Assembly: GCA_022821585.1 (NCBI GenBank)
Contig: JAJEDI010000093.1
Span: forward strand, 1-34,415
Origin: Caldilineaceae bacterium
Lineage (GTDB): Bacteria; Chloroflexota; Anaerolineae; Caldilineales; Caldilineaceae
Direction: 5' to 3'
DNA: 34,415 nucleotides
Position 1 is the first letter of the stretch. Every line of letters begins with the position of its first letter. Position numbers and translations under genes: made by a program. Below are positions 22,786 to 30,921 of this stretch, piece after piece. Under the pieces are notes generated by a model. The model was not told the origin of the DNA. It was given only the letters and a program-made list of their open reading frames with translations, and did not search any database.

Positions 22786-25464
22786 GTGCCGCAGACCACC
22801 ATCCGACTGCTTCATCTCGCCTGCCTCTACGCGATTCTCTGCTACCTGGGAGTAGAGATCGCCCTCACACTTCGGGATATTCGAGAGAATGACTCCGGTA
22901 GCCTGCAGGCAATCTCTGAGCCTCGCGCCCTTCCCTCCTCAGCCAGCCAGATTCCCTTTCTCGGTGTAACCGTCGCACTCGAGCAATACAACACCCCGCA
23001 CGAAAGGCAGCAAGCGCTGACCAGTCTGCACAAAGCCGGTTTCGGCTGGGTACGCCAGCGTGTCGACTGGAGCCGTATCGAAACCCAACCGGGAGCATTC
23101 CAATGGGCCTGGACCGACCAGGCCCTGACCGATATCGCCGCCGCAGGGCTCGTGCCGGTCATCGTCCTCGACGGCAGCCCGGCCTGGGCCAGAGACAGTA
23201 TAGACCGACCCCCGCAAGGGTTTTTGGACAATGACCTGCCATGGCGACTGGCGCCCCCCGCCGCACCGGAGACCTTTGCCCGCTTTGCCGCCGCATTCGC
23301 CCTCCGCTACAAGGACACGGTCCGCTTCTACCAAATCTGGAACGAGCCCAACATCGCCCCGCACTGGGGAAATCGGCTGATCGATCCGGTCGCCTACGCC
23401 CGCCTTCTGCGCGCGGCGGCCGTTGCTGTCCGCGATGCCGACCCTGACGCAGTCATTCTGGCCGCAGCACTGGCGCCCACCCAGGACCGCGGCCACACCG
23501 CCATCGACGAGGGCTTCTTCCTCCAGCGCCTCTACGCCGCCGGCGCCGCGCCCTACTTCGATGCCGTCCTCGTGCAACCCTTCGGCTTCGGGACCGGGCC
23601 CGAAGATCCCCGCAGCCGCGTCGACGCGCTCAACTTCCGTCGCGCCGCTTGGGTACGGCGCGTGATGGTCGCCGCCGGTGATGCACAGACTCCCATCTGG
23701 GCCGTCCGTTTCGGGTGGAATCGGCAAGTGCAGGACCACTGGAAGACTGTATCAACAGCCGATCAGCTGCGTCTTACAGAAGAGGCCATCCGCTATGCGC
23801 GGGCAAACTGGCCGTGGCTGGCAGCAATGGGATGGCCGGCAGATCGACCGGACGCACCCCCGTCCGATCCAATGTGGGGCTTCTCCCTCATTGCGCCCGA
23901 TGGGAAAGAGCATGTCCTGATTTCCGTGTTTGCTGACACTGCACAGGCAACAACCGAGACCGAACAAACCGCAACAAGGGACCTGCTCTATCCCCGATTC
24001 GCCCTCCTGCTGCTGGCATGTGGATTCCTTCTCTTGTGGGCAGCACTCACCGCCCGCACACTGCCTCTGCGCCGCTGGCGGGCCCTCTACCGGACCTGGC
24101 CGCTAACCGCAAAGCTCGCACTCTGGGCACTCCTGCTCACCGTCTACTACCTCGCCGTCTGGCCGCCGCTGATCCTTCTCTGCTGGCTCGCCGCCGCATT
24201 TCTCATCGCCGCCGAGCCGGCTACGGGGTTAATGATCGCAGCCGCCTCCCTGCCCTTCCACATTCAGCATAAGGAGCTGCGGCTCGTCGGTGCCGTCTGG
24301 GCCGTGCCGCCGGCCCAAGCCGCGCTCCTGGCCACACTTCCCGCCCTCGCACAGCGCGCCGTCCGCGCCAAAGCCTGGCGCATCAAGTCTAGGCTCAATG
24401 CCGTCTACCCGGTGCGCCAAACTAGCATCGCAGTACGCAACGCGCACTGCGCAAACCTGCTCGTCGCCGCCTGGATCGTGATCGGCCTTCTGGCTGCTCG
24501 CAACGTCTGGCACTGGCCAGGCTATATTGTCGGGCTCTGGGAGTTTGTAGCGATACCAGCCCTGTTCTACACCGGCATCAGACTGTTGGCCGCCGGACCG
24601 CGTCAGCAGCGAGCCGTACTGACGGCCCTCTTCACCGGCGGCGCGCTCGCCGCCGGCGTAGGGGGAATCGACTGGTTGCTCGGCGGCGGCGTCTCCGCGG
24701 ACGGTGTGCGGCGCCTCATGGGAATTACCTTCTCTCCCAATCAGACTGCCCTCTACCTCCTGCGCACACTCTTCGTCGGCGTCGGTCTCCTGGCAACCGG
24801 CGGGCTCAGACGTCCCGCGCTGACCGTGGGCTGTACTCTTGTCGCAGCAGCCTTGCTTCTGACAGCCAGCCGCGGCGCACTCCTCCTCGGCCTGCCAGCC
24901 GCCGCACTCGTCATCGCCGTGGCCGCGGCCAGGCAGAAACAGTTCCGCCTGGAAAAGCGACTAGCAGCCCTGTTGACGCTGGTGGCCGGCCTGACGGTAG
25001 TCGTCGGCTTGGAGATCGTTCTGCTCTATGGCGAACGCCTGCTGAATATCGAAACCTTGCGCTCGCGCATTCTCATCTGGAGAGACGCCCTGGCACTCTG
25101 GAGGCAATACCCGCTATTCGGCGTAGGCCCAGGTGGATTCTACTGGAACTTTCCGGCCTTCCTCCAGCCCTCCCCGGCGGCCGACCCCAACCTGCTTCAC
25201 GCCCACTCCGTCTGGCTGGAGTATGTCACTGGATGGGGCGTAGCCGGGCTGCTGTGGCTCAGCGCTTTGCTTTGCTGGCTGGTTTCCGTCTTGAGACATC
25301 CATCGCGCGGGCCGCAAGCATGGTGCCGGATCGGACTCCTGGCGGCCATTGGAGCCAGCCTGGCGCACGCGCAAGTGGACGCATTCGCTGCCCTGCCCGA
25401 GTTGGCAGCATGGAACTTCACGGCGCTGGCCCTGCTGGCAATACCAATCGGCAAGAACGCATGA
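22786..25464 (+). CDS. Glycosidase-like domain fused to an O-antigen-ligase-like membrane domain
   Basis: A membrane protein of about 890 aa. Numbered from the TTG at 22756, a signal-anchor helix is at about 15-38. An extracytoplasmic TIM-barrel-like domain resembling glycoside hydrolases of clan A (GH5/39/42 type) spans about 68-395: QIWNEPNI holds the acid/base Glu197. Several helices follow from 414 on, then Wzy/WaaL-type ligase features: SRGALLLG (705), GVGPGGFYWNF (789) and a periplasmic LLHAHSVWLEY loop (813-823). In active clan A enzymes the nucleophile is a Glu in a TEFGW-like run, but here it is AVRFGW, with R318 in its place. The glycosidase domain may therefore bind sugar without cleaving it. 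GTG 22786 avoids overlap with the CHAT gene; TTG 22756 would overlap it by 19 bases. Confidence 0.85.
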   Translation: MPQTTIRLLHLACLYAILCYLGVEIALTLRDIRENDSGSLQAISEPRALPSSASQIPFLGVTVALEQYNTPHERQQALTSLHKAGFGWVRQRVDWSRIETQPGAFQWAWTDQALTDIAAAGLVPVIVLDGSPAWARDSIDRPPQGFLDNDLPWRLAPPAAPETFARFAAAFALRYKDTVRFYQIWNEPNIAPHWGNRLIDPVAYARLLRAAAVAVRDADPDAVILAAALAPTQDRGHTAIDEGFFLQRLYAAGAAPYFDAVLVQPFGFGTGPEDPRSRVDALNFRRAAWVRRVMVAAGDAQTPIWAVRFGWNRQVQDHWKTVSTADQLRLTEEAIRYARANWPWLAAMGWPADRPDAPPSDPMWGFSLIAPDGKEHVLISVFADTAQATTETEQTATRDLLYPRFALLLLACGFLLLWAALTARTLPLRRWRALYRTWPLTAKLALWALLLTVYYLAVWPPLILLCWLAAAFLIAAEPATGLMIAAASLPFHIQHKELRLVGAVWAVPPAQAALLATLPALAQRAVRAKAWRIKSRLNAVYPVRQTSIAVRNAHCANLLVAAWIVIGLLAARNVWHWPGYIVGLWEFVAIPALFYTGIRLLAAGPRQQRAVLTALFTGGALAAGVGGIDWLLGGGVSADGVRRLMGITFSPNQTALYLLRTLFVGVGLLATGGLRRPALTVGCTLVAAALLLTASRGALLLGLPAAALVIAVAAARQKQFRLEKRLAALLTLVAGLTVVVGLEIVLLYGERLLNIETLRSRILIWRDALALWRQYPLFGVGPGGFYWNFPAFLQPSPAADPNLLHAHSVWLEYVTGWGVAGLLWLSALLCWLVSVLRHPSRGPQAWCRIGLLAAIGASLAHAQVDAFAALPELAAWNFTALALLAIPIGKNA

Positions 25465-25588
25465 CCGCCTGCCTCAGCAATACAGGTTGCATTACCCTTA
25501 CATTGCCACTACCATTTCGTCACAGAAGATCGTTGTACAGTAGACAGCAGTAAAAGGACTGCATCGACAGATTAAGGTAGAATTCACA

Positions 25589-26431
25589 GTGGCACAGACG
25601 CAACTCACACCACAACAGCTGGCATTCTTCGACACCTTCGGCTATCTCTATTTTCCCGGTCTGCTGGCCGACTGCGCTGACAAAATCATCGACGAATTCG
25701 AAGCAATTTGGGCCGCGCACGGCGGAGGTCACCACGGGCGCGAACACGATGGCATGCAGCGGTCCTGTATCCTTCCCTTCCCCGACAAGAGCGTGTTTCT
25801 CAGTTCCCTTCTCGACGACCCCCGCATCCACGACATCGCCGCCAGCATCTGCGGCGACGACTTCAACTACACAAGCGGCGACGGCAACTACTACGCCGGC
25901 GACACGCGCTGGCACTCCGACGGCTACAACGCCGATCGCGTTCTCAGCATCAAGATCGCCTTCTACCTCGACCCGCTCACGCGCGACAGCGGCGCCCTGC
26001 GCATCATTCCCGGCAGCCACCGCGCCGGTGACGCCTACGCCGATGCTCTTGAGAAGGATATTCGGGAGAGCGGAAAGATCTGGGGGCTGGAGGGGCCCGA
26101 TGTGCCGGCACTGATCCTGGAGACCACGCCCGGCGACATCGTCGTGTTCAACCACAATCTCAAGCACGCTGCCTTCGGCGGCTCAGAGCGGCGGCGCATG
26201 TACACCATGAACTTTTCACGCCGCTACCCAGAGCACCGGCTCGAAGAGTTGCGCGAGGTACTCGGCCGCGAGGCCCGTTTCTGGATCGACCGCATCCACG
26301 GCGAAGCTATGATCGCCATGGCCGGCCCGGAACGCATGGTCCATCTCGAACAGGTCAGGGCCAACGATACTCACCTGGGAGAGTTGACGCGCGAACTGAA
26401 GAAGACAATGAAGGAACCGTCGCGCGGCTGA
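25589..26431 (+). CDS. Phytanoyl-CoA dioxygenase family protein, copy A
   Basis: A non-haem Fe(II)/2-oxoglutarate-dependent oxygenase (PhyH family), 280 aa. The iron triad is H109-x-D111 in WHSDG and H193 in NLKHAAFGG, with the 2-oxoglutarate-binding Arg near 202-203. DSGALRIIPGSHR is a family hallmark. GTG 25589 has AAGG (25574-25577) about 11 bases upstream. The product is clearly paralogous to the minus-strand copy at 27554-28366, with matching QQLxFF, QRSCI, GDTRWHSDG, VFNHNL and ARFW segments. It converges on the Gfo/Idh gene. Members hydroxylate many small molecules; the substrate is unknown. Confidence 0.93.
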   Translation: MAQTQLTPQQLAFFDTFGYLYFPGLLADCADKIIDEFEAIWAAHGGGHHGREHDGMQRSCILPFPDKSVFLSSLLDDPRIHDIAASICGDDFNYTSGDGNYYAGDTRWHSDGYNADRVLSIKIAFYLDPLTRDSGALRIIPGSHRAGDAYADALEKDIRESGKIWGLEGPDVPALILETTPGDIVVFNHNLKHAAFGGSERRRMYTMNFSRRYPEHRLEELREVLGREARFWIDRIHGEAMIAMAGPERMVHLEQVRANDTHLGELTRELKKTMKEPSRG

Positions 26432-26475
26432 GGGCAAAAGCTCCTTCCGGCCGCCTCCACAAATCAATCCACCTT

Positions 26476-27549
26476 CTACGCGGCGACCTGTACCTTTTCC
26501 CCCGTCTCCGCGCTCAGGTAGATCGCATCCAGCAGTTTCATGAACGTCAACGCCTCCGTCGGCGACACATCGGGAGGCTGCTCGCCGCGAATCGCCGCGG
26601 CAAAGTCGCGGATCTCCCCATCAAAGTCTCCGCTGCCGTGCTCCGCGTTCTCCTCGACAAAACTGTCGCCCTCAGTGTAAATTGCACCCAACAGCCGGCG
26701 CGTGCCCGAACGTGTCTGCCCCGAAGGCAGCCGCGTCGACTCCACCTCAACCGTCCCAGCCGTGCCTAGGACCCGCAGACGCAGGTCCCACGCCAGGTCC
26801 GCCCACGTGGCGATGACCGCGGACGTGTCCATTTGGATGGTGATGCCACCGCCGCAGCCCACCAGAAAACTCATGTAGTCCTCGGAATGGCGCTCTACCT
26901 TGAGCCGCGTCGGAAACGCGCTGTGGCTGATAGCGAAGGCCCACCGCGGCTCAGGACATCCCAGCAAAAACCAGGCCTGGTCGAGATAATGGGAGCCGTG
27001 TTGCCCCAACGCGCCTCCCTTCAGGCCCCAGCGATACAGCCACTCTCGGCCGGCGGGGGGCTCATAGTCCACGCCTCGCTCTCGATAGTGGTAGTGGACG
27101 CGCACGTGGTAAGGACGCCCAATACTTCCATCCGCGATCAGTGATCGGCTCCTCTTGTTCTCCTCCTCGTGACGCATGAAATAGGAGTAGACAAGCGTCT
27201 TTCCACTACTCTCAGCGGCCGCATTGATCTCCTCGACGTCTGCAGCGTCAATGCCATGCGGCTTCTGCACCAGCACATGCTTGCCGGCCTTCAATGCGTC
27301 AAGTACCATCGGCTTGCGCACGTCCGGCGCCGTGGCGACGCCCACCGCGTCGACCTCATCATCGGCCAGCAGTTCACGATAGTCTCCGTAGACCCGGGCG
27401 ACACTGTTCTCTCGCGCCACCTTCCGCGCTAGGTCCTGGTTCAGGTCAGCCACCGCCCACGCGACCGTGTCTTCACCCGCGTGCGCGCCCGCAACCCAGG
27501 CCCGGCCGACCCGGCAGCCGACAACGCCAATCCTGATCCTGTCCGCCAT
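26476..27549 (-). CDS. Gfo/Idh/MocA family oxidoreductase
   Basis: An NAD(P)-dependent sugar or polyol dehydrogenase family protein, 357 aa, full length. The Rossmann motif is GVVGCRVG (8-15). The E-K-P motif is QKP (95-97), keeping the catalytic K96. The second-domain motif GGALGQHGSHYLD gives H184 and H187. ATG 27549 begins 4 bases after the stop of the upstream dioxygenase gene, so the two are surely cotranscribed. Family members oxidise inositols, sugars or related cyclic compounds. Pairing with a 2-oxoglutarate dioxygenase suggests successive oxidative steps on one substrate, which is inference. Confidence 0.93.
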   Translation of the reverse strand: MADRIRIGVVGCRVGRAWVAGAHAGEDTVAWAVADLNQDLARKVARENSVARVYGDYRELLADDEVDAVGVATAPDVRKPMVLDALKAGKHVLVQKPHGIDAADVEEINAAAESSGKTLVYSYFMRHEEENKRSRSLIADGSIGRPYHVRVHYHYRERGVDYEPPAGREWLYRWGLKGGALGQHGSHYLDQAWFLLGCPEPRWAFAISHSAFPTRLKVERHSEDYMSFLVGCGGGITIQMDTSAVIATWADLAWDLRLRVLGTAGTVEVESTRLPSGQTRSGTRRLLGAIYTEGDSFVEENAEHGSGDFDGEIRDFAAAIRGEQPPDVSPTEALTFMKLLDAIYLSAETGEKVQVAA

Positions 27550-27553
27550 TACC

Positions 27554-28366
27554 CTACCCCCGGGCCGGCTCCGCCATCTCCAACCGCGCCTTGGCCGACA
27601 GCGCCGGCAGATGGCTCTCGTGCGCCATCACCTGCTCCAAATGCCGCATCCGTGACGGGGATGCGGTATTGCGCATGATATCGGAGTGCATCTGGTCCTT
27701 CCAGAATCGTGCGCCGCCGGCCACGAACTTCTCCAACTCCTCGATCTCTTCCGGCGTCTCGCAGTAGGCACAGCAGTTGATCGTAAACATGCGCCGGGCC
27801 GTGCTTCCGCCGAACGACGAGTGCATCAGATTATGATTGAACGCCACAACATCGCCCGGCTGCGTCTCCAGTGCCACGTGCGGCACCTCCAGCTGCGAGA
27901 TGCCCCAAAGCTCGGAGGCATCCCGCGCTTGCCGAGCCGACCACTCCTCAAGATCCTCCCGGTGCGAGCCGGGAATCACCCGCAAACAGCCCGTATCGGA
28001 CGTCAGCGAATCGAGATAGAAGGCCACCTTCAGGTATTTGCCGATCGTGTGAAAACCGTCACTGTGCCAGCGCGTATCGCCGGTGTAAAAGTTGCCGTCG
28101 CCGCCCAGATAGTTAAAGTCGTCGCCCAGAATACTGCTGATAAGACCATCAATACTGGAATGATCCAGCAGTGTACAAAGTCGTTCCCGCTGGTCAATAA
28201 ACGGCACAATGCAAGAGCGCTGCGTCCCGTCATGCTCCTGCCCGCTGGCCGCAAAAATGGCCTCGAAATCCTCCGTAATCCAGCCGATCTCCTCCTTCAC
28301 CAGTCCGGGAAAGTGAAGAAATCCAAATGTCTCAAAAAACTGAAGCTGCTGCTGGCTGAGTTTCAT
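27554..28366 (-). CDS. Phytanoyl-CoA dioxygenase family protein, copy B
   Basis: Second Fe(II)/2-oxoglutarate oxygenase, 270 aa. The iron triad is H101-x-D103 in WHSDG and H182 in NLMHSSFGG, with Arg at 191-192. TGCLRVIPGSHRED is canonical. It is co-linear with copy A over the whole length, except a short loop where copy A has HGGGHHGR. ATG 28366 is supported by AGGAGA (28374-28379), 7 bases away. It is followed by the Gfo/Idh gene after 4 bases. Confidence 0.94.
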   Translation of the reverse strand: MKLSQQQLQFFETFGFLHFPGLVKEEIGWITEDFEAIFAASGQEHDGTQRSCIVPFIDQRERLCTLLDHSSIDGLISSILGDDFNYLGGDGNFYTGDTRWHSDGFHTIGKYLKVAFYLDSLTSDTGCLRVIPGSHREDLEEWSARQARDASELWGISQLEVPHVALETQPGDVVAFNHNLMHSSFGGSTARRMFTINCCAYCETPEEIEELEKFVAGGARFWKDQMHSDIMRNTASPSRMRHLEQVMAHESHLPALSAKARLEMAEPARG

Positions 28367-28402
28367 CGATTCGTCTCCTGAGAAGCGTGGCTATATCCTG
28401 TC

Positions 28403-28413
28403 GGGAGTCTCCC
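28403..28413. promoter_or_regulatory. Palindrome upstream of dioxygenase copy B
   Basis: GGGAG-T-CTCCC lies about 37 bases before the start, between an AT-rich stretch and the ribosome-binding site. The position suits an operator. A TATGAT on the minus strand lies just upstream, without a clear -35. Confidence 0.3.
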
Positions 28414-28583
28414 ATTGTTGAAATCATACTCCATTAACCAGAGTTGGAGAACAACCATTTTGCAGTCTCATTTGACTGGGCCTATCTGCGTTCTTTGCGC
28501 AATGTCTCGCCCAGTTTGGCCTGACGTCCCGCGCACTTGCTGGCACGGCGTCGCCAGGCCCCGGCGTGTAGAAGGGAGCCCGC

Positions 28584-29684
28584 TCAGGCCACGGCCTTGT
28601 TCAACGCCGGCATGAGCTCGGTCTGAAACAGTTCAATATTGCGCAGCCAGCTCGCCTTGTCGTCCCAGTCGAAGCCCATCAAAACCAATGTGCCGAACGG
28701 TCCGCTCTCCTCCATCAGCACCAGCAATCGCTCCAACACATGGTCCACGTCGCCCGCGATAATCTGCTCCGACATCCAGTAATCCATGTTGCAGTCAGCG
28801 TTTGACATCTCCAGATCCCGCTTGAGAACGTCCCTGCCCCGGCTCTTATCCAGCAGGTTGGCAATGTACTCGAAATTCCCCCCCACCGAGTTGGTCCGCG
28901 CACGCTTGACAGCCTCTTCAGTCGTATCGGCCAGAAAGATCGCCCGCGCCACCCGCCAGTCGGCCCTGTCCGGCTTTCGCCCCGCCTCCTCCGCGCTGCG
29001 AGCGTACGTCTCCCAGTTGTCCGCCAGCACATTTCCCGCCGCCAGCGCAGCCGAAAACGGCGCGAAACCGTACTGCCCCGCCATCTTCAAGCTGTATGAA
29101 TCGCGTGTTATGCCCGGCACAAGGATCGGAGGATGCGGCTGCTGCAGCGGCTTGTGGATAAATCCAATCTGGCTTTCCTCATTGACATTCTCCTTCAGCG
29201 AGAACTGCCAGAACTGGCCCTCATGCTCGTAAGGCGGGTCCGATGACCACAACTTCAGAATGACGTCAATCGCCTCCACCGTCATCCTGCCGCCGTCCTT
29301 CGGGTGCTGACCGTAAAGCTCATAATCCGTGCTCACGCCGCTGGGACCAAGGCAGAGATTGAGCCGCCCATGCGCCAGGTGATCCAGAAAAGCCAGCCGC
29401 GTCGCCAGATAGGCCGGATGGTGCAGGTTAACGCAGATCGGCGATGGACCAAACCGAATACGCTTCGTCACCCCCAGCGCGCGTCCAATAAACACCTCTG
29501 GCACCACCACCGTCTCATACCGCATCGTATGGTGCTCACCAATCCAGAACTCCTCGAAGCCCAACTCATCCGCCAGCACCGCCAGTTCAATATCCTCGTC
29601 ATACCCCTGTGCCAGCGGCTTCTCCGGCGGATGAAACGGCATGATGAAAATGCCCGACTTGATCGTCTGTTGGTCTTTAGTCAT
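28584..29684 (-). CDS. LLM-class flavin-dependent oxidoreductase
   Basis: A luciferase-like (TIM-barrel) flavin oxidoreductase, 366 aa. Markers are FWIGEHH (47-52), the GPSPICVNLHHPAYLA segment (79-94) typical of bacterial luciferase-like monooxygenases, and HGRLNLCLGPS (105-115). Cofactor is FMN or F420; the sequence does not decide. ATG 29684 has a purine-rich AGGGAG site upstream. Its start is 25 bases after the mcrC stop, but its base composition is high-GC like the genes to its left, so it belongs to the resident genome, not the McrBC insert. Likely role: oxidation or monooxygenation of a small substrate. Confidence 0.92.
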   Translation of the reverse strand: MTKDQQTIKSGIFIMPFHPPEKPLAQGYDEDIELAVLADELGFEEFWIGEHHTMRYETVVVPEVFIGRALGVTKRIRFGPSPICVNLHHPAYLATRLAFLDHLAHGRLNLCLGPSGVSTDYELYGQHPKDGGRMTVEAIDVILKLWSSDPPYEHEGQFWQFSLKENVNEESQIGFIHKPLQQPHPPILVPGITRDSYSLKMAGQYGFAPFSAALAAGNVLADNWETYARSAEEAGRKPDRADWRVARAIFLADTTEEAVKRARTNSVGGNFEYIANLLDKSRGRDVLKRDLEMSNADCNMDYWMSEQIIAGDVDHVLERLLVLMEESGPFGTLVLMGFDWDDKASWLRNIELFQTELMPALNKAVA

Positions 29685-29709
29685 GCCCTTCTCTCCCTCC
29701 GGAGTCGAG

Positions 29710-30921
29710 TCAAAAAATGGATTCCTGAACTGCCAAGCTAGGAGCGATCTTGCACGCGAGTCGATCTAAACGGGCGAGTATATCTTCAAGGGTGCCAGCC
29801 AAGTCGAGAGCGAAGATCTCAAGTTGCTTCCCAGCGAAACGGACAATATAGGTCGTCGCTTCTGCCTCGCCCTTTGCGTAGATCAGCATCCCGCTTGGCA
29901 AGTCATGCGCAGTAGTGTAGGCCAGCAACTGATAGAGATCAGCATTAGGCAAAGAGTAATCGGAGATGTTCTTATATTTGATATCTCCTACAAAGGAACA
30001 GGTCCCGTCGGTCTCCCACCACGAAAGATCCGGATACATTTCAACCGTATCCTTCAAGTCCAAGAAGGTCTTCTCTTCAGCGATGAGCCGGCCGGAGGCA
30101 CGTGCCAGTTTTTGTCGAAGAGCCTGTGTGACAAACTCCTGAAAGAGGACGTTCATATCTATCAGAAAGCCCGTTGCCCGCACATCCCCGCGTCTGGACT
30201 CGAACTCGCTGTGCAGCAGAATCAACCGCGCCAACCCAACGACATACCGGTAGTGCTCATTTAGCCGGTCAAAACGGACTTCAGGAACGTTTCCCCGCCT
30301 GTACTCCAGCAGTGAAACATTGTCGAGCACAGCCGCCATCCATCCCAACCCCCGCCGTGCCTCAGAGGAGCGCAGCGTCATCCGGCCCAACCGCGCCGCC
30401 GCCGCCTTCACCAACCTGTTCGCCAGGATGTCCTCTGTAAACTCATCAAAGCGCACTTCCACTGGAATCATGATGCCGTGCCGCTGCCTTAACTGCTCGC
30501 CAAACTGTATACGCCCCCGCACCGTGTAAAGAGAATCCCCCTCCGTTACATATCCGCGCAAAAGGCCGCGCCCGAACGCTAGGCGAGCGGTAGCAATTAG
30601 TGCCAGTGCCAAAAGGTCAGGCAGGGCTTCGTTCTTCTGGAAGTCAAACTGTTTGTCCTGAGGCTTGTAAACTTCAAGGATGTAGCAAATCATGGAGAGC
30701 AATTTCGGAATGCCGATTTTTGGTCTAATCAGTATCGACATTTCACCTTTCTCAAGTGCGCCGACGGTAGAACCTGGTTTGAGATTGTATTTTCCCTTCT
30801 TCCCCTTGACGGGTTCGACAGAAAGGTGAAGGTTCCTCGACTCCTGCAGTAGTAGGTCGAGTTGGTCGGGTGAGAGTTCATGCTCGCTCGTAGCATACTC
30901 CTGCAAGTCTATGTTCTTCAT
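29710..30921 (-). CDS. mcrC: McrC-type restriction endonuclease subunit
   Basis: Nuclease subunit of a McrBC-type (type IV) restriction system, 403 aa. The N-terminal half has the McrC-type beta-rich part (GSTVGALEKGEMSILIRPKIG), followed by helices. The C-terminal PD-(D/E)xK nuclease core shows P297-D298 in MYPDLSW, D313-x-K315 in VGDIKYK, and LYQLLAY. The ATG overlaps the mcrB stop by four bases (ATGA on the minus strand), so translation is coupled. Codon use and A+T content are noticeably higher than in neighbours. McrC should be recruited by the McrB ring to cut DNA. Confidence 0.93.
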   Translation of the reverse strand: MKNIDLQEYATSEHELSPDQLDLLLQESRNLHLSVEPVKGKKGKYNLKPGSTVGALEKGEMSILIRPKIGIPKLLSMICYILEVYKPQDKQFDFQKNEALPDLLALALIATARLAFGRGLLRGYVTEGDSLYTVRGRIQFGEQLRQRHGIMIPVEVRFDEFTEDILANRLVKAAAARLGRMTLRSSEARRGLGWMAAVLDNVSLLEYRRGNVPEVRFDRLNEHYRYVVGLARLILLHSEFESRRGDVRATGFLIDMNVLFQEFVTQALRQKLARASGRLIAEEKTFLDLKDTVEMYPDLSWWETDGTCSFVGDIKYKNISDYSLPNADLYQLLAYTTAHDLPSGMLIYAKGEAEATTYIVRFAGKQLEIFALDLAGTLEDILARLDRLACKIAPSLAVQESIF

